Source: an uncultured Verrucomicrobiota bacterium (GTDB lineage Bacteria > Verrucomicrobiota > Verrucomicrobiia > Limisphaerales > UBA9464). Taken from it: a stretch of 64,000 bases of DNA. Of this stretch, positions 1 through 9,130 are shown piece after piece. Both the position numbers and the translations under genes were made by a program. Where the stretch lies: the NCBI GenBank assembly GCA_903821635.1, contig CAIJLV010000138.1, positions 1 to 64,000 on the forward strand, written 5' to 3'. The notes beneath the pieces were generated by a model that ran no database searches, was not told where the DNA came from, and saw only the letters and a program-made list of their open reading frames with translations. Every line of letters starts with the position of its first letter. Positions within the stretch are counted from its first letter, which is position 1.

Positions 1-341
1 AGTTTCGCGCCTCGAGGCAGCTCGAAAATTTCGTCTGAGCAAGAAAAAGGAGGGTCATCCTCCCCCACGAAGGACGACCCCCCCACCTCCAATTCCCCTC
101 CCATTCCCCAACTGAAAACCTGCGGTCGCCGGTTTTCCCGCGCAAACGGAGATCGTTGAGTAGCGCAGTTGTATCCACTCCATTCGCGCCACAGCCAGAA
201 CGCCGGCGTCCGCAACTGGGAATGTAGCGATGGCCATGCCATGCTAAAATTTCGCATCGGTGCGAATCTCCGCCGTGCCTGCGGGGCCGCCACCCCGGAT
301 TTGGGCTTTTTCCTGACCATTTCCCCCGCCATCGTCGCCGG
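1..341. other. Leading non-coding stretch upstream of proA
   Basis: I see no convincing gene here. The short open frames on the minus strand are low-complexity and resemble nothing I know. The stretch contains a run of seven C around 79-85 and presumably the proA promoter, but I cannot point to clear -35 and -10 boxes. Confidence 0.4.
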
Positions 342-1631
342 GTGACGTTGTTGGAACAGATGGAAACCTTGGCCCGGCAGGCCAAAACCGCCGCCCGCCA
401 GTTGGGCCGGTTGAGTGCTGAAGAGAAAAACCAAGCCCTCGCCGCCATGGCGGTGGCCTTGACTGAGGCCGGGCCGGCTTTGGCTGAAGCCAACGCCAAG
501 GATCTCGAAGTCGGCCGTTCACTCGGGCTCAGTGGCGCCATGCTCGACCGACTCGCGCTCACCGACGCCCGGATCGCCGCCATGGCGCAGGGGCTCCGCG
601 AAGTCGCCGCGCTGCCGGACCCCGTCGGTCGCGTCCTCGACGAACGCACCCGCCCGAACGGTCTGCGTCTCCGCAAGCTCAGCACGCCTATCGGCGTCGT
701 GGTCATCATCTACGAATCGCGGCCCAACGTGACCGCCGATGCCGCGAGCCTGTGTTTTAAGACCGGCAACGCCACCATCCTCCGTGGCGGCAAGGAGGCC
801 CTGAACAGCAACCTGCTCATCGCCCGCCTGATGATCGAGGCTGGCCAGCAGGCGCTCGGCGACCGTTTCCCCGCCCACGCGATCCAGGTCGTGCCCACGA
901 CCGACCGCGAGGCCATTCCCGCGCTGCTGTCGCTCACCCAATACGTGGACCTCTGCATGCCCCGCGGCGGCGAAGGCCTCATCCGCGCCGTGACCGAGTG
1001 CTCCAAGGTGCCTGTGATCAAGCACTACAAGGGCGTCTGCCACGTGTTCGTGGACCGCGCCGCCGACCTCGCGATGGCCGGCGACATCGTCTTCAACGCC
1101 AAGTGCCAGCGCCCCTCCACCTGCAACGCCACCGAAACCCTGCTCGTGGACCGTCCCGTCGCCGCCACCTTCCTCCCCGCCATCGCCGCCAAGCTCGCCG
1201 AGAAAAACGTCGAGCTCCGCTGCGACCCCGAGGCGCTGACCCTGCTCAATTCGAAACCCGAAACTCGAAACCCGAAACTCGTCGCCGCCAGCGACGCGGA
1301 TTGGTCCACCGAATACAACGACTACATCCTCAACGTCCGCGTCGTGGACGGCGTGGAGGCGGCCATCGAACACATCGCCACCTACGGCTCCGCCCACAGC
1401 GACACCATCGTGACGGCCGATGCGGTAACCGCGGCGAAGTTTCAGCAGGAGGTGGACTCCGCCGCCGTTTACTGGAACGCCAGCACGCGCTTCACCGACG
1501 GCTACGAATTCGGCATGGGCGCCGAAATCGGCATCAGCACCGACAAGATCGGCGCCCGCGGCCCGATGGGACTGGAAGAGCTGTGCAGCTACAAATGGCT
1601 GGGTTTCGGGAACGGGCAGTTGCGAGTCTGA
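342..1631 (+). CDS. proA: Glutamate-5-semialdehyde dehydrogenase (gamma-glutamyl phosphate reductase)
   Basis: ProA catalyses the NADPH-dependent reduction of gamma-glutamyl phosphate to glutamate-5-semialdehyde, the second step of proline synthesis, in the cytosol. The 429-residue product has the usual family length and collinear aldehyde-dehydrogenase motifs: the ESRPNVT segment near residue 125, and the catalytic Cys at about residue 261 in RPSTCNATE. The C-terminal GPMGLEELCSYKW is typical of ProA. The start is GTG at 342; an in-frame ATG at 360 is the alternative. Residues 304-313 (SKPETRNPKL) are encoded by a perfect 14-bp tandem duplication at 1251-1278 that I do not expect in the family (see findings). 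No proB is adjacent, so the gene stands alone here. Confidence 0.96.
   Translation: MTLLEQMETLARQAKTAARQLGRLSAEEKNQALAAMAVALTEAGPALAEANAKDLEVGRSLGLSGAMLDRLALTDARIAAMAQGLREVAALPDPVGRVLDERTRPNGLRLRKLSTPIGVVVIIYESRPNVTADAASLCFKTGNATILRGGKEALNSNLLIARLMIEAGQQALGDRFPAHAIQVVPTTDREAIPALLSLTQYVDLCMPRGGEGLIRAVTECSKVPVIKHYKGVCHVFVDRAADLAMAGDIVFNAKCQRPSTCNATETLLVDRPVAATFLPAIAAKLAEKNVELRCDPEALTLLNSKPETRNPKLVAASDADWSTEYNDYILNVRVVDGVEAAIEHIATYGSAHSDTIVTADAVTAAKFQQEVDSAAVYWNASTRFTDGYEFGMGAEIGISTDKIGARGPMGLEELCSYKWLGFGNGQLRV
1251..1281 (+). repeat. 14-bp perfect tandem duplication inside proA
   Basis: The unit TCGAAACCCGAAAC occurs twice in a row (1251-1264 and 1265-1278) and is followed by TCG. It adds about ten residues in frame to a probable surface loop just before the conserved ASDADWSTEY segment. 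Similar dispersed GAAACCCGAAACT-type strings are, to my recollection, common in Verrucomicrobiota and Planctomycetota. Confidence 0.85.
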
Positions 1632-1641
1632 CTTGGCCGTT

Positions 1642-1675
1642 CAGTTACTGATCGATGACAACTGACTACTGATTG
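1642..1675. repeat. ACTGAT-rich short degenerate repeat, copy 1
   Basis: Just after the proA stop, the sequence cycles through ACTGAT, ACAACTGA and CTACTGATT-like words. It resembles the ACTGATCACTGA-type string at 2203-2236. It lies between a stop codon and the next start codon and shows no hairpin with a T-tract. Confidence 0.5.
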
Positions 1676-1692
1676 CCCGCCCCTAATTCGCC

Positions 1693-2217
1693 ATGAAAGT
1701 CTTCCTCCTGTTGGTTGCAGTCACCGCTTTCGCCGTCGCTGCCTCAGCCGCCGACTTCGACGCCAAGGCTGCCTTTGCCCAGCTCCAGTCGCTCGCCGGC
1801 GAATGGAATGGCTCCGTCGTCAAACGCGACGGCCCGAAGACCACCGTGGATTACCGCCTGACCGCCGGCGGCAAGACCGTCATGGAGACCCTCTTCGGCG
1901 GCGGCGCGCACGAGATGATTTCCATGTATCACCTCGACGGGCCGGACCTCGTCATCACGCACTTCTGCGCCATGGGTAACCAGCCCCGCATGAAGCTCGA
2001 CCGCGTTGCCTCCCGCACGAACGAGTTCCACTTCGCCTTCAGCGGTGGCAGCAATCTTGACGCCGCGAAAGACACCCACATCCACGAAGGCCGCCTTCGT
2101 TTCCCGACGGCCGATCGGCTCGAAGCCGAATGGGTCGTGTTCCGAAATGGGAAGCCCGTCGGGACCAACGCCTTCTTCCTAAGCCGCTCACCCAAACCGT
2201 CGCCCACTGATCACTGA
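1693..2217 (+). CDS. Secreted DUF1579-like protein
   Basis: This 174-residue protein starts with a clear signal peptide of about 19 residues (ending ASA-AD). The mature domain contains LAGEWNGS, then short beta-strand-like segments including ETLFGGGAHEMISMYHLDG. This is the pattern of small beta-barrel DUF1579-like proteins, whose exact role is unknown to me. It should be periplasmic. The last residues (PTDH and the stop) are encoded inside a short ACTGATCACTGA repeat, so the original C-terminus may have been replaced. It lies 62 bp after proA and 28 bp before the alcohol dehydrogenase. Confidence 0.75.
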   Translation: MKVFLLLVAVTAFAVAASAADFDAKAAFAQLQSLAGEWNGSVVKRDGPKTTVDYRLTAGGKTVMETLFGGGAHEMISMYHLDGPDLVITHFCAMGNQPRMKLDRVASRTNEFHFAFSGGSNLDAAKDTHIHEGRLRFPTADRLEAEWVVFRNGKPVGTNAFFLSRSPKPSPTDH

Positions 2218-2236
2218 ACACTGTCCACTGATTACT
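2203..2236. repeat. ACTGAT-rich short degenerate repeat, copy 2
   Basis: The string CCACTGATCACTGAACACTG followed by TCCACTGATTACT overlaps the stop codon of the DUF1579-like gene and ends ten bases before the dehydrogenase start. On the opposite strand it would read as NQWTVFSDQW-like peptide. I recognise that as a frequent spurious peptide in Verrucomicrobiota and Planctomycetota. Confidence 0.6.
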
Positions 2237-2245
2237 TTCCCGATC

Positions 2246-3274
2246 ATGCGCGCCCTCCAACTCGAATCCCCCAAGTCCTTCCGCTTCGTTGACATCGCCG
2301 CGCCCGCCGCACCCGGACCCGGCGAGGCGCTCCTGCGCGTCCAACGCGTCGGCATCTGCGGCACCGATTACGGCGGCTTCCTCGGCAAGATGCCCTTCTA
2401 CAGCTACCCGCGCATTCCCGGCCACGAACTCGGCGTCGAGGTGCTCGCGGTCGGCGACGGCGTGACCCATGTCCGCCCCGGTGACCGCTGCTCGGTCGAG
2501 CCTTACCTCAACTGCCAGAAGTGCTCCGCCTGCCGCCGCGGCCACACCAACTGCTGCGAGCACAACCAGACCCTCGGCGTCATGTGCGACGGCGGCCTCA
2601 CGAGCCAGATCATCCTGCCCGCCCGCAAGCTCCACCCCGCCAACCAGCTCAGCTACGAGCAGTCCGCACTCGTCGAGACGCTCGCCATCGGCTGCCACGC
2701 GGTGAACCGCAGCCAGTTGAAGGCCGGCGAAACCGCCCTCGTCATCGGCGCCGGCCCCATCGGGCTGTCCGCCATCGAATTCACCAAGCTCGCCGGCGCC
2801 CGCACCCTCGTCATGGACATGAACGAACAGCGCCTCGCCTTCGTGCGCGACGTCATGGGCGTGCCCGACACCATCCTCACCACCGGCGACGGCTCCGAAC
2901 TCGCCCGCCTCGCCGACCTCACCGGCGGCGAACTTGCCCATGTCGTTGTGGACGCCACGGGCTCCAACAAGTCCATGAGCCACGCGCTGAACTACTGCGC
3001 CTTCGCCGGCCGGCTCGTCTATGTCGGCATCACGCAGGCCGAACTCGGCTTCCCCCACGCCTCCGCGCTGCACCGTCGTGAACTCACGATCCTCGCCAGC
3101 CGCAACGCGCTGCCGGGCGACTTCACGCGCATCATCCACGCCATCGAAACCGGCCAGCTCGACACCCGCCCCTGGATCACCCACCGCGCTCCCTTCGCCG
3201 AAGTCATCGAAGCCTTCCCGAACTGGCTGAAGCCGGAAACCGGCGTGATCAAGGCGGTGGTTAGTCTTGATTGA
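2246..3274 (+). CDS. Zinc-dependent alcohol/polyol dehydrogenase (MDR family)
   Basis: This is a 342-residue medium-chain dehydrogenase/reductase. Catalytic zinc ligands are visible at C38 (GICGTD) and H60/E61 (GHE). Structural zinc cysteines are C90, C93, C96 and C104. A Rossmann nucleotide-binding glycine motif (GAGPIG) lies near residue 166. Members oxidise secondary alcohols or sugar acids with NAD(P). The closest type I can name is the RspB/L-threonine-dehydrogenase-like group, and the substrate cannot be deduced. The ATG is preceded by a repeat and no strong Shine-Dalgarno is visible. The next gene starts 35 bp after its stop. Confidence 0.9.
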   Translation: MRALQLESPKSFRFVDIAAPAAPGPGEALLRVQRVGICGTDYGGFLGKMPFYSYPRIPGHELGVEVLAVGDGVTHVRPGDRCSVEPYLNCQKCSACRRGHTNCCEHNQTLGVMCDGGLTSQIILPARKLHPANQLSYEQSALVETLAIGCHAVNRSQLKAGETALVIGAGPIGLSAIEFTKLAGARTLVMDMNEQRLAFVRDVMGVPDTILTTGDGSELARLADLTGGELAHVVVDATGSNKSMSHALNYCAFAGRLVYVGITQAELGFPHASALHRRELTILASRNALPGDFTRIIHAIETGQLDTRPWITHRAPFAEVIEAFPNWLKPETGVIKAVVSLD

Positions 3275-3309
3275 ACTTCGGAACTGGATTCTTCGTCAGC
3301 CTTCGCCAC

Positions 3310-4095
3310 ATGCGCCGCGCCGCCTTCACCCTGATCGAGCTTCTCGTCGTCATCGCCATCATCGCGATCTTGGCGGGGATGCTTCTGCCCGCACTGAGCA
3401 AGGCCAAGGCCAAGGCGCAGGGTTCGGCCTGCCTCGCCAATCTCAAGCAGCTCCAGCTCGGCGGGCAGATGTATTCGGATGACCACTCGGACCGCTACGT
3501 GAACAACCACGGCGTGGGCGAGACGCGCACCCGCCGCCACAACTGGGTCAACAACGTCCTGAACTGGGAGGACTCCGAGGAGAACACCAACCGCCTCTAC
3601 CTTACCGACGCGCTGCTGGGCAGTTACCTCGGCAAGTCGGTCGCCGTGTTCAAGTGTCCGTCGGACCAGTCGCGCTCGCTTGTGGGCCCGCGCACGCGCA
3701 GTTACGCGATGAATTCGCTCGTCGGGGATCCGGGTGAACTCACCAACAAGTTCAATCCGTCGTTTACCCAGTTCTTCAAGGAGGCCGACGTCACCGCGCC
3801 GGCGAACACCTTCGTGCTGCTCGACGAGCATCCCGACACGATCAACGACGGCTTTTTCATGAACCGGCTGGAGGAGGCGCCCAAGTGGGGCAACATCCCG
3901 TCCGGTTTCCACGGCGCCTCGGCCAATTTTACGTTTGCGGATGGCCACGTCGAAACGCACCGCTGGGCAGTGACCTCGGGTGAGTCGTCCACGCTGCGCC
4001 CGAACGTCAAGGGGGGGGGCGGCGGTGTGTTCGCGGTGACGGTGCTCACCGATTGGAACTGGGTGAAGGAGCGGACCAGTGTGCTAAAGCGTTAG
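3310..4095 (+). CDS. H-X9-DG prepilin-type protein
   Basis: The N-terminus carries a class III prepilin signal, with [19 protein letters not shown] in the first 21 residues. Cleavage and N-methylation are expected before Phe6, with Glu at position 5 of the mature protein. The C-terminal part has the H-X9-DG motif ([16 protein letters not shown]), which marks the large pseudopilin-like family of Verrucomicrobiota and Planctomycetota. Their role is not established; they may be minor pilins or surface proteins using the type IV pilus/T2SS machinery. I chose ATG 3310 because the open frame upstream (from TTG 3271) only adds residues ahead of the prepilin leader. A run of G lies near the end of the gene (around 4012-4021). 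Confidence 0.88.
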   Translation: MRRAAFTLIELLVVIAIIAILAGMLLPALSKAKAKAQGSACLANLKQLQLGGQMYSDDHSDRYVNNHGVGETRTRRHNWVNNVLNWEDSEENTNRLYLTDALLGSYLGKSVAVFKCPSDQSRSLVGPRTRSYAMNSLVGDPGELTNKFNPSFTQFFKEADVTAPANTFVLLDEHPDTINDGFFMNRLEEAPKWGNIPSGFHGASANFTFADGHVETHRWAVTSGESSTLRPNVKGGGGGVFAVTVLTDWNWVKERTSVLKR

Positions 4096-4197
4096 CGACA
4101 GTGCCGCGGCTTCGATCAGTGACTGGGGTGGGTGTTGGCCTCCGCCGGGCTTTCCGTCGGCGCCGGTTTGGTTCAGCTTCAAGTCGCTCAACGCGTC

Positions 4198-4959
4198 ATG
4201 ATCCTGCTGCTCGATATTGGCAATACGCACACCCACGTCGGCCTCGCCAATGGGTCGCGCCTGCTCCGTGCTCGCGATTTTTCCACGGCCGCGGTGCGGT
4301 CGGGCGAGCTGGCGCCAGAACTCCAAGCGTGGCTCAAAGCGGTCCGCCCGACCGGGGCCGCCCTAGCCTCGGTGGTGCCGGCCGCGACGGAGCCGGCCCA
4401 GGCGACTTTGACCGAATTGTTCGGTTTTCGGGCGCTCGGGTTGACCCCGGAGACCTTGCGGGGGGTGGAAATTGATTATCCCCGGCCTCAGACCATCGGC
4501 CCGGACCGACTGGCGAACGCGTTGGCGGCGAAACATCACTTTGGAGCGCCGGTCGTCGTGGTGGATTTCGGGACGGCGGTGACGTTTGACGTGGTGGACC
4601 GGCGGGGCTGCTACGTGGGCGGCGTCATTGCGCCTGGTCTCGCCGCCATGACGGATTACCTGCACGAAAAGACGGCGTTGCTGCCGCGGATCCGTATTCG
4701 CGAGCCGCGCGGCGTCATCGGCAAGAATACGGAGCACGCGATGCTGGTGGGCGCTGTCCATGGCTATCGCGGTTTGGTGCGGGGTTTGATCGTAGAATTG
4801 AAGCGGGAGCTAGGCTGTCGGCGGCTTCCGGTGGTGGCCACGGGAGGTTACGCGAAGCTGATTGCGGCGGGTTTGCCGGAGATTGACGCCGTGCGGCCGC
4901 ATTTGACGTTGGAAGGGCTGCGTTTGCTGTGGGCCGCCCACGAAATCGAACCCGACTGA
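4198..4959 (+). CDS. coaX: Type III pantothenate kinase
   Basis: CoaX phosphorylates pantothenate in the first committed step of coenzyme A synthesis. The N-terminal MILLLDIGNTHTHVGL is the ASKHA-fold phosphate-1 motif. VVVDFGTAVTFDVV in the middle and GGVIAPGL are the expected type III signatures. With the start at ATG 4198 the protein has 253 residues, the usual length. The open frame extends upstream to 4132, but those 22 residues precede the conserved start. It lies about 100 bp after the prepilin gene and about 85 bp before a lipoprotein gene on the same strand. Confidence 0.94.
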   Translation: MILLLDIGNTHTHVGLANGSRLLRARDFSTAAVRSGELAPELQAWLKAVRPTGAALASVVPAATEPAQATLTELFGFRALGLTPETLRGVEIDYPRPQTIGPDRLANALAAKHHFGAPVVVVDFGTAVTFDVVDRRGCYVGGVIAPGLAAMTDYLHEKTALLPRIRIREPRGVIGKNTEHAMLVGAVHGYRGLVRGLIVELKRELGCRRLPVVATGGYAKLIAAGLPEIDAVRPHLTLEGLRLLWAAHEIEPD

Positions 4960-5045
4960 AGGCGGGCACCGATCCTAGGCAAGGGGCGCACGGGCCGTTT
5001 ATCCCGCCAGTTGAAAAGCCGGCGCGGCGCCACCAAGCTGGCGCC

Positions 5046-5609
5046 ATGCAAATCTTCCTGGGTGGGTTCAGTTGCCTCACTGCCGCGCTGCTCGCGATCG
5101 GTTGTGAGCGCAGTCCCTCGCCGGTTTCGACCCTGCCGTCGGCACCGCCGCTGGCGGTGACCACTGCTGTGCGGGTGGCGGAAGCCCCGACGATCTACGC
5201 CGGCCGGCCGCTTACCAATCTCCCGACCATGAAACTCTGGGTCGGTCCTCACGAGGTGACCGCTCAACTCGCGATGAAGACGGTCGAAATGGCGACTGGC
5301 ATGATGCACCGCGACACGATTGAGCCGGAAGAAGCGATGCTCTTTCCACTGCCGCGACCGATGCAGGCGTCGTTCTACAACCGCAACGTCAACTTTGACC
5401 TCGGCGTCGCCTACATTGATCCGGAAGGCATCATTCAGGAAATCATCACGTTGAAGCGGCGGGATGAGACGCCGCGGCCGTCGCAGTCGCTGCGCATCCA
5501 GTTTGTGCTCGAAGTCGCGCCGGACTGGTTCCAGCGCAAGGGCGTGGGGGTGGGCACGGAAATTCGCACGCCGCAGGGGCCCTTGAAACAAGCCTTCACC
5601 TTTCGCTGA
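5046..5609 (+). CDS. DUF192-family lipoprotein
   Basis: The 187-residue product begins with a lipoprotein signal (hydrophobic stretch, then LAIGC, with Cys at about residue 20). Its domain matches DUF192: residues around WVGPHEVTAQLA, the TGMMHRD turn, the MLFPLP strand and the FDLGVAYIDPEGIIQEI region. DUF192 proteins are small, mostly exported beta proteins of unknown biochemical role. ATG 5046 was chosen because it begins the lipoprotein signal. nadE begins nine bases after its stop, so the two are probably co-transcribed. Confidence 0.85.
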   Translation: MQIFLGGFSCLTAALLAIGCERSPSPVSTLPSAPPLAVTTAVRVAEAPTIYAGRPLTNLPTMKLWVGPHEVTAQLAMKTVEMATGMMHRDTIEPEEAMLFPLPRPMQASFYNRNVNFDLGVAYIDPEGIIQEIITLKRRDETPRPSQSLRIQFVLEVAPDWFQRKGVGVGTEIRTPQGPLKQAFTFR

Positions 5610-5618
5610 ACCGTCCCC

Positions 5619-7274
5619 ATGCGTATCGCGCTCGCACAGCTCAACACCACTGTCGGCGACTTGGCCGGCAACGAAGCCAAGATCCTCGCCGCCTACCAGC
5701 GCGGGGTCGCGGCCGCCGCCGAACTAGTCATCGTGCCCGAACTGGCGCTGACCGGTTATCCGCCGCGCGATCTGCTGACCAAGCGGGCCTTCGTTGAAGC
5801 CAATTTGGCGGCCTTGCACCGGCTCGCCGGCGCAACCGGGGACGTGGGGTTGCTGGTGGGGTTTGTGGGCGAAAATGGACGCCGACCGGGCCGGAAACTG
5901 ACCAACTCCGCCGCGTTGCTCGCGGGGGGGCGGGTGGTCGCCATCCGGAGTAAGTCGCTGCTGCCGACTTACGACGTCTTTGACGAAGACCGTTATTTCG
6001 AGCCGGCGGTGGAGAATTCGCCGCTTGAGTTCCGTGGCCGCAAGCTGGGCGTCACCATCTGCGAGGATGTTTGGAACGATGAAGATTTCTGGCCGGAACG
6101 CCGTTATCGGCCGAATCCGGCGGTGGAGCTCGCGGCGGCCGGAGCTGAAATTCTCCTCAACTTGTCCGCGTCGCCGTGGCAGGTCGGCAAGGATCGGACG
6201 CGGCACGCCATGCTCGCGAGCCTCGCGCTGAAAACTCGCCGACCGGTGGTTTACTGCAATCTGGTGGGGGGGAACGACGAACTGGTCTTTGATGGGCAGA
6301 GCCTAGTGTTCAGCGCCACGGGGGCACTGGTGGCGCAGGCAGAAGCGTTTGCCGAAGATTTTCGAGTCATTGAAACCGACGTGGCGGGCGGCGCGACCTT
6401 CCGGGCTTTGGCGGTGGAGCAGGCGATTCATGACGCACTCGTGTTGGGCACGCGCGACTACCTGCACAAGTGCGGCTTCAAAGCGGCGGTGCTGGGGCTG
6501 AGTGGCGGGATTGATTCGGCCGTCGTGGCGGCGCTCGCGGTGGCGGCGCTCGGGCGGGAGAATGTCCGCGGGTTGGCTTTACCTTCGGAATTCAGCTCGC
6601 AGGGGTCGCTCGACGACGCCCGGGCGCTGGCGGAAAATCTGGGCATCGCCTACGACGTGGTGCCGATCCAGCCGTGCTTTGCGGCGGTGAAGGCGCAGTT
6701 GCGGGGCGTATTTGCCGGGCGCGCGGAAGATGTCGCCGAGGAGAATCTTCAGGCCCGATTGCGGGGCGTCATCCTGATGGCGATGTCGAACAAGTTTGGG
6801 TCCCTGCTGCTGACGACCGGGAACAAATCCGAACTGGCGGTCGGTTACTGCACGCTTTACGGCGATATGTGCGGCGGCCTAGCGGTCATTAGCGACGTGC
6901 CGAAGACGATGGTTTATCGGGTCGCGCAGTGGATCAATGCGGACGCCCAAAAGCGCCTCGGGCACGAGTTGATTCCCGCCGCTAGCATCACCAAACCGCC
7001 CAGTGCCGAACTGCGACCGGACCAGACGGATCAGGACAGTCTGCCGCCCTACGATGTGTTGGACGCGATTCTCGAAGGCTACGTCGTCGAGGCAAAGTCC
7101 GCGGCCCAGTTGATGGCCGAGGGGCATCCAGAAGCCGCGGTTAAACGCGTCGTGAAACTGATCGATGGCTCGGAATACAAACGCCGCCAAGCGGCGCCGG
7201 GGCTCAAGGTGACCACCAAAGCATTTGGGGTTGGTCGGCGGTTCCCCATCGCCCAACGCTGGCGCGAAGTTTGA
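5619..7274 (+). CDS. nadE: Glutamine-dependent NAD+ synthetase
   Basis: This 551-residue two-domain enzyme makes NAD from deamido-NAD, ATP and glutamine. The N-terminal nitrilase-type glutaminase domain shows its Glu (VPELALTGYPPRD), Lys (RSKSLLPTYDVFDE) and nucleophilic Cys (ICEDVWNDEDFW). The C-terminal synthetase domain shows the ATP-pyrophosphatase P-loop (LSGGIDSAVVA, about residue 292) and TTGNKSELAVGY. Length and motif order are those of the bacterial glutamine-dependent form. The ATG is directly after the DUF192 gene. Confidence 0.97.
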   Translation: MRIALAQLNTTVGDLAGNEAKILAAYQRGVAAAAELVIVPELALTGYPPRDLLTKRAFVEANLAALHRLAGATGDVGLLVGFVGENGRRPGRKLTNSAALLAGGRVVAIRSKSLLPTYDVFDEDRYFEPAVENSPLEFRGRKLGVTICEDVWNDEDFWPERRYRPNPAVELAAAGAEILLNLSASPWQVGKDRTRHAMLASLALKTRRPVVYCNLVGGNDELVFDGQSLVFSATGALVAQAEAFAEDFRVIETDVAGGATFRALAVEQAIHDALVLGTRDYLHKCGFKAAVLGLSGGIDSAVVAALAVAALGRENVRGLALPSEFSSQGSLDDARALAENLGIAYDVVPIQPCFAAVKAQLRGVFAGRAEDVAEENLQARLRGVILMAMSNKFGSLLLTTGNKSELAVGYCTLYGDMCGGLAVISDVPKTMVYRVAQWINADAQKRLGHELIPAASITKPPSAELRPDQTDQDSLPPYDVLDAILEGYVVEAKSAAQLMAEGHPEAAVKRVVKLIDGSEYKRRQAAPGLKVTTKAFGVGRRFPIAQRWREV

Positions 7275-7434
7275 GCCCCAAACCGGGCGGCGCCCGAGTT
7301 TCAGCCGCCGGGTCCTGAGCCGCCGGTTTTCGGAGCGGCGGTATTCCTCGAATGCGGGTGGATTCGCCCGCGTCGCACTTCGGCTGCCGAGTTGTATCTT
7401 TAGGGAAAAACGTCAGCCTTCCGGAGGCCTCGCC

Positions 7435-9105
7435 ATGAACCTTTCGCACCTTTTGCTCACCAACGGGCTGTTGACCGACAGCCAGTTGACCGACGCGCTG
7501 TCCTTGCAGCGCGCGGAGGGGCTGCGCCTCGACCGCGCCATCATTCAGCTCGGGTTATTGACGGAGCTCCAACTGCTGGAGTTGATGGCCGAGCAATTGC
7601 ATCTGCCGATGGTGCAGTTGCAAGAGCTCACGATCGCGCCGGAGATTCTGCGAGCGTTGCCGTCCAAGATTATTTACCGGAAGCGGCTCGTCCCGATTTC
7701 CCGCGAGAACGGGATTCTCAATGTCGCCACGAGCGACGCCTTCGACCTCTACGCCTTTGATGATTTGCGGCTGAGCACCGGGCTCGACATCCAGCCGGTG
7801 CTCGCGCCGCGCGACGACATCGACAAGCTCATCAAGTCTCACTACGGGCTCGGCGGCGATACGCTCGACGAAATGGTCGGGGCCGATGACCTCGAAGGCG
7901 TCAGCGTCACCGGCGAATCGGGCGAAGACCTGATGGAGTTGGCGCAGGAGGCCAGCGTCATCAAGCTGGTCAACGAGATCATCGTCGAAGCGGTCAACGA
8001 ACGGGCGTCCGACATCCACATCGAGCCCTACGAGCACCACATGGCGATCCGCTACCGGATCGACGGCGTGCTTCAGGAAGCCTCAGTGCCACCGCAGATG
8101 CACCGCTTCCAAGCGGCGATCATTTCCCGCATCAAGATTCTCGCGAACCTGAACATTGCCGAGCGGCGCATCCCGCAGGACGGCCGCATCAAGTTCCAAG
8201 TCGGCGGCCGGCAGGTGGACGTCCGCGTGAGCGTCATCCCCATGATCTTCGGCGAAGGTGTGGTCATGCGTCTCTTGGACAAGGCCAACGTGCTGTTCAC
8301 GCTCCAGCAACTCGGCATGGACGAGACGACCTACGGAATGTTCAAAGGGTTGATTGATCGCCCGCACGGCATTTTCTTGGTCACCGGGCCGACCGGTTCC
8401 GGCAAGACGACCACCCTTTACGCCGCGCTCAATGCCATTATTGGCCCGGGACTCAAGGTCATCACGGTCGAGGACCCGGTGGAATACAACCTTCAGGGCG
8501 TGAACCAGATCCCGGTGAATCACCAAGTCGGCATGACCTTCGAGAAGGGGCTCCGCGCGATCCTGCGGCATGATCCTGACGTGGTGATGATCGGTGAAAT
8601 TCGCGACCTCGAAACCGCCAGCGCCGCCACCCAAGCGGCAATGACGGGGCACTTGGTGTTGTCCACGCTGCACACCAATGACGCCGCCTCTTCCGCCATG
8701 CGTCTGATCGAGATGGGCGTCGAGCCGTTCTTGGTCAGCAGCACGATGATCGGGGCGATGGCGCAACGCCTCGTCCGGCGCCCTTGCTCCAAATGCAAGG
8801 AGCTCTATGAACCCGACTTGGCGACGTTGCCGCGCGACCTGATTTTGGAGCCCGGCCAGAAGCTGACCCGCGGTCTCGGCTGTCCGCACTGCCGCGGCAC
8901 TGGCTTTCGTGGCCGGACGGGTCTCTATGAGCTGATGGTGATGAACGACGCCATCGCTGAGAAGATCATCGATCGGGCGCCCTCGCCGCAGATTGTGGCG
9001 GCGGGCCGGGCGTCCGGGTTGCGCCTGCTCCGCGAGGACGGCTGGATCAAGGTCCGCGCCGGCGCCACGACCCCGGACGAGGTGGTGCTGTGCACGGCGC
9101 TGTGA
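7435..9105 (+). CDS. gspE: Type II secretion/type IV pilus assembly ATPase GspE/PilB
   Basis: This 556-residue cytoplasmic hexameric ATPase powers pseudopilus or pilus assembly. Residues 1-140 form the MshEN/GspE N-terminal region. The PAS-like N2 domain lies at about 170-285 (SDIHIEPYE). Walker A is GPTGSGKTT at 318-326, followed by Asp-box, Walker B and His-box motifs. The C-terminal tetracysteine zinc motif is CSKC...CPHC. ATG 7435 has a GGAGG ribosome site about ten bases upstream, while the longer open frame to 7225 lacks family similarity. With gspF it forms the first part of the secretion locus; the remaining genes follow after an 8-kb interruption. Confidence 0.95.
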   Translation: MNLSHLLLTNGLLTDSQLTDALSLQRAEGLRLDRAIIQLGLLTELQLLELMAEQLHLPMVQLQELTIAPEILRALPSKIIYRKRLVPISRENGILNVATSDAFDLYAFDDLRLSTGLDIQPVLAPRDDIDKLIKSHYGLGGDTLDEMVGADDLEGVSVTGESGEDLMELAQEASVIKLVNEIIVEAVNERASDIHIEPYEHHMAIRYRIDGVLQEASVPPQMHRFQAAIISRIKILANLNIAERRIPQDGRIKFQVGGRQVDVRVSVIPMIFGEGVVMRLLDKANVLFTLQQLGMDETTYGMFKGLIDRPHGIFLVTGPTGSGKTTTLYAALNAIIGPGLKVITVEDPVEYNLQGVNQIPVNHQVGMTFEKGLRAILRHDPDVVMIGEIRDLETASAATQAAMTGHLVLSTLHTNDAASSAMRLIEMGVEPFLVSSTMIGAMAQRLVRRPCSKCKELYEPDLATLPRDLILEPGQKLTRGLGCPHCRGTGFRGRTGLYELMVMNDAIAEKIIDRAPSPQIVAAGRASGLRLLREDGWIKVRAGATTPDEVVLCTAL

Positions 9106-9130
9106 AGTGGAAACTAGAACTTTCCGAACT

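Noticed and set aside
519-1397. 292-codon minus-strand open frame over proA
   Set aside because: It lies entirely inside a gene with complete ProA motifs. Its Gly/Val/His-rich composition is typical of antisense to GC-rich codons.
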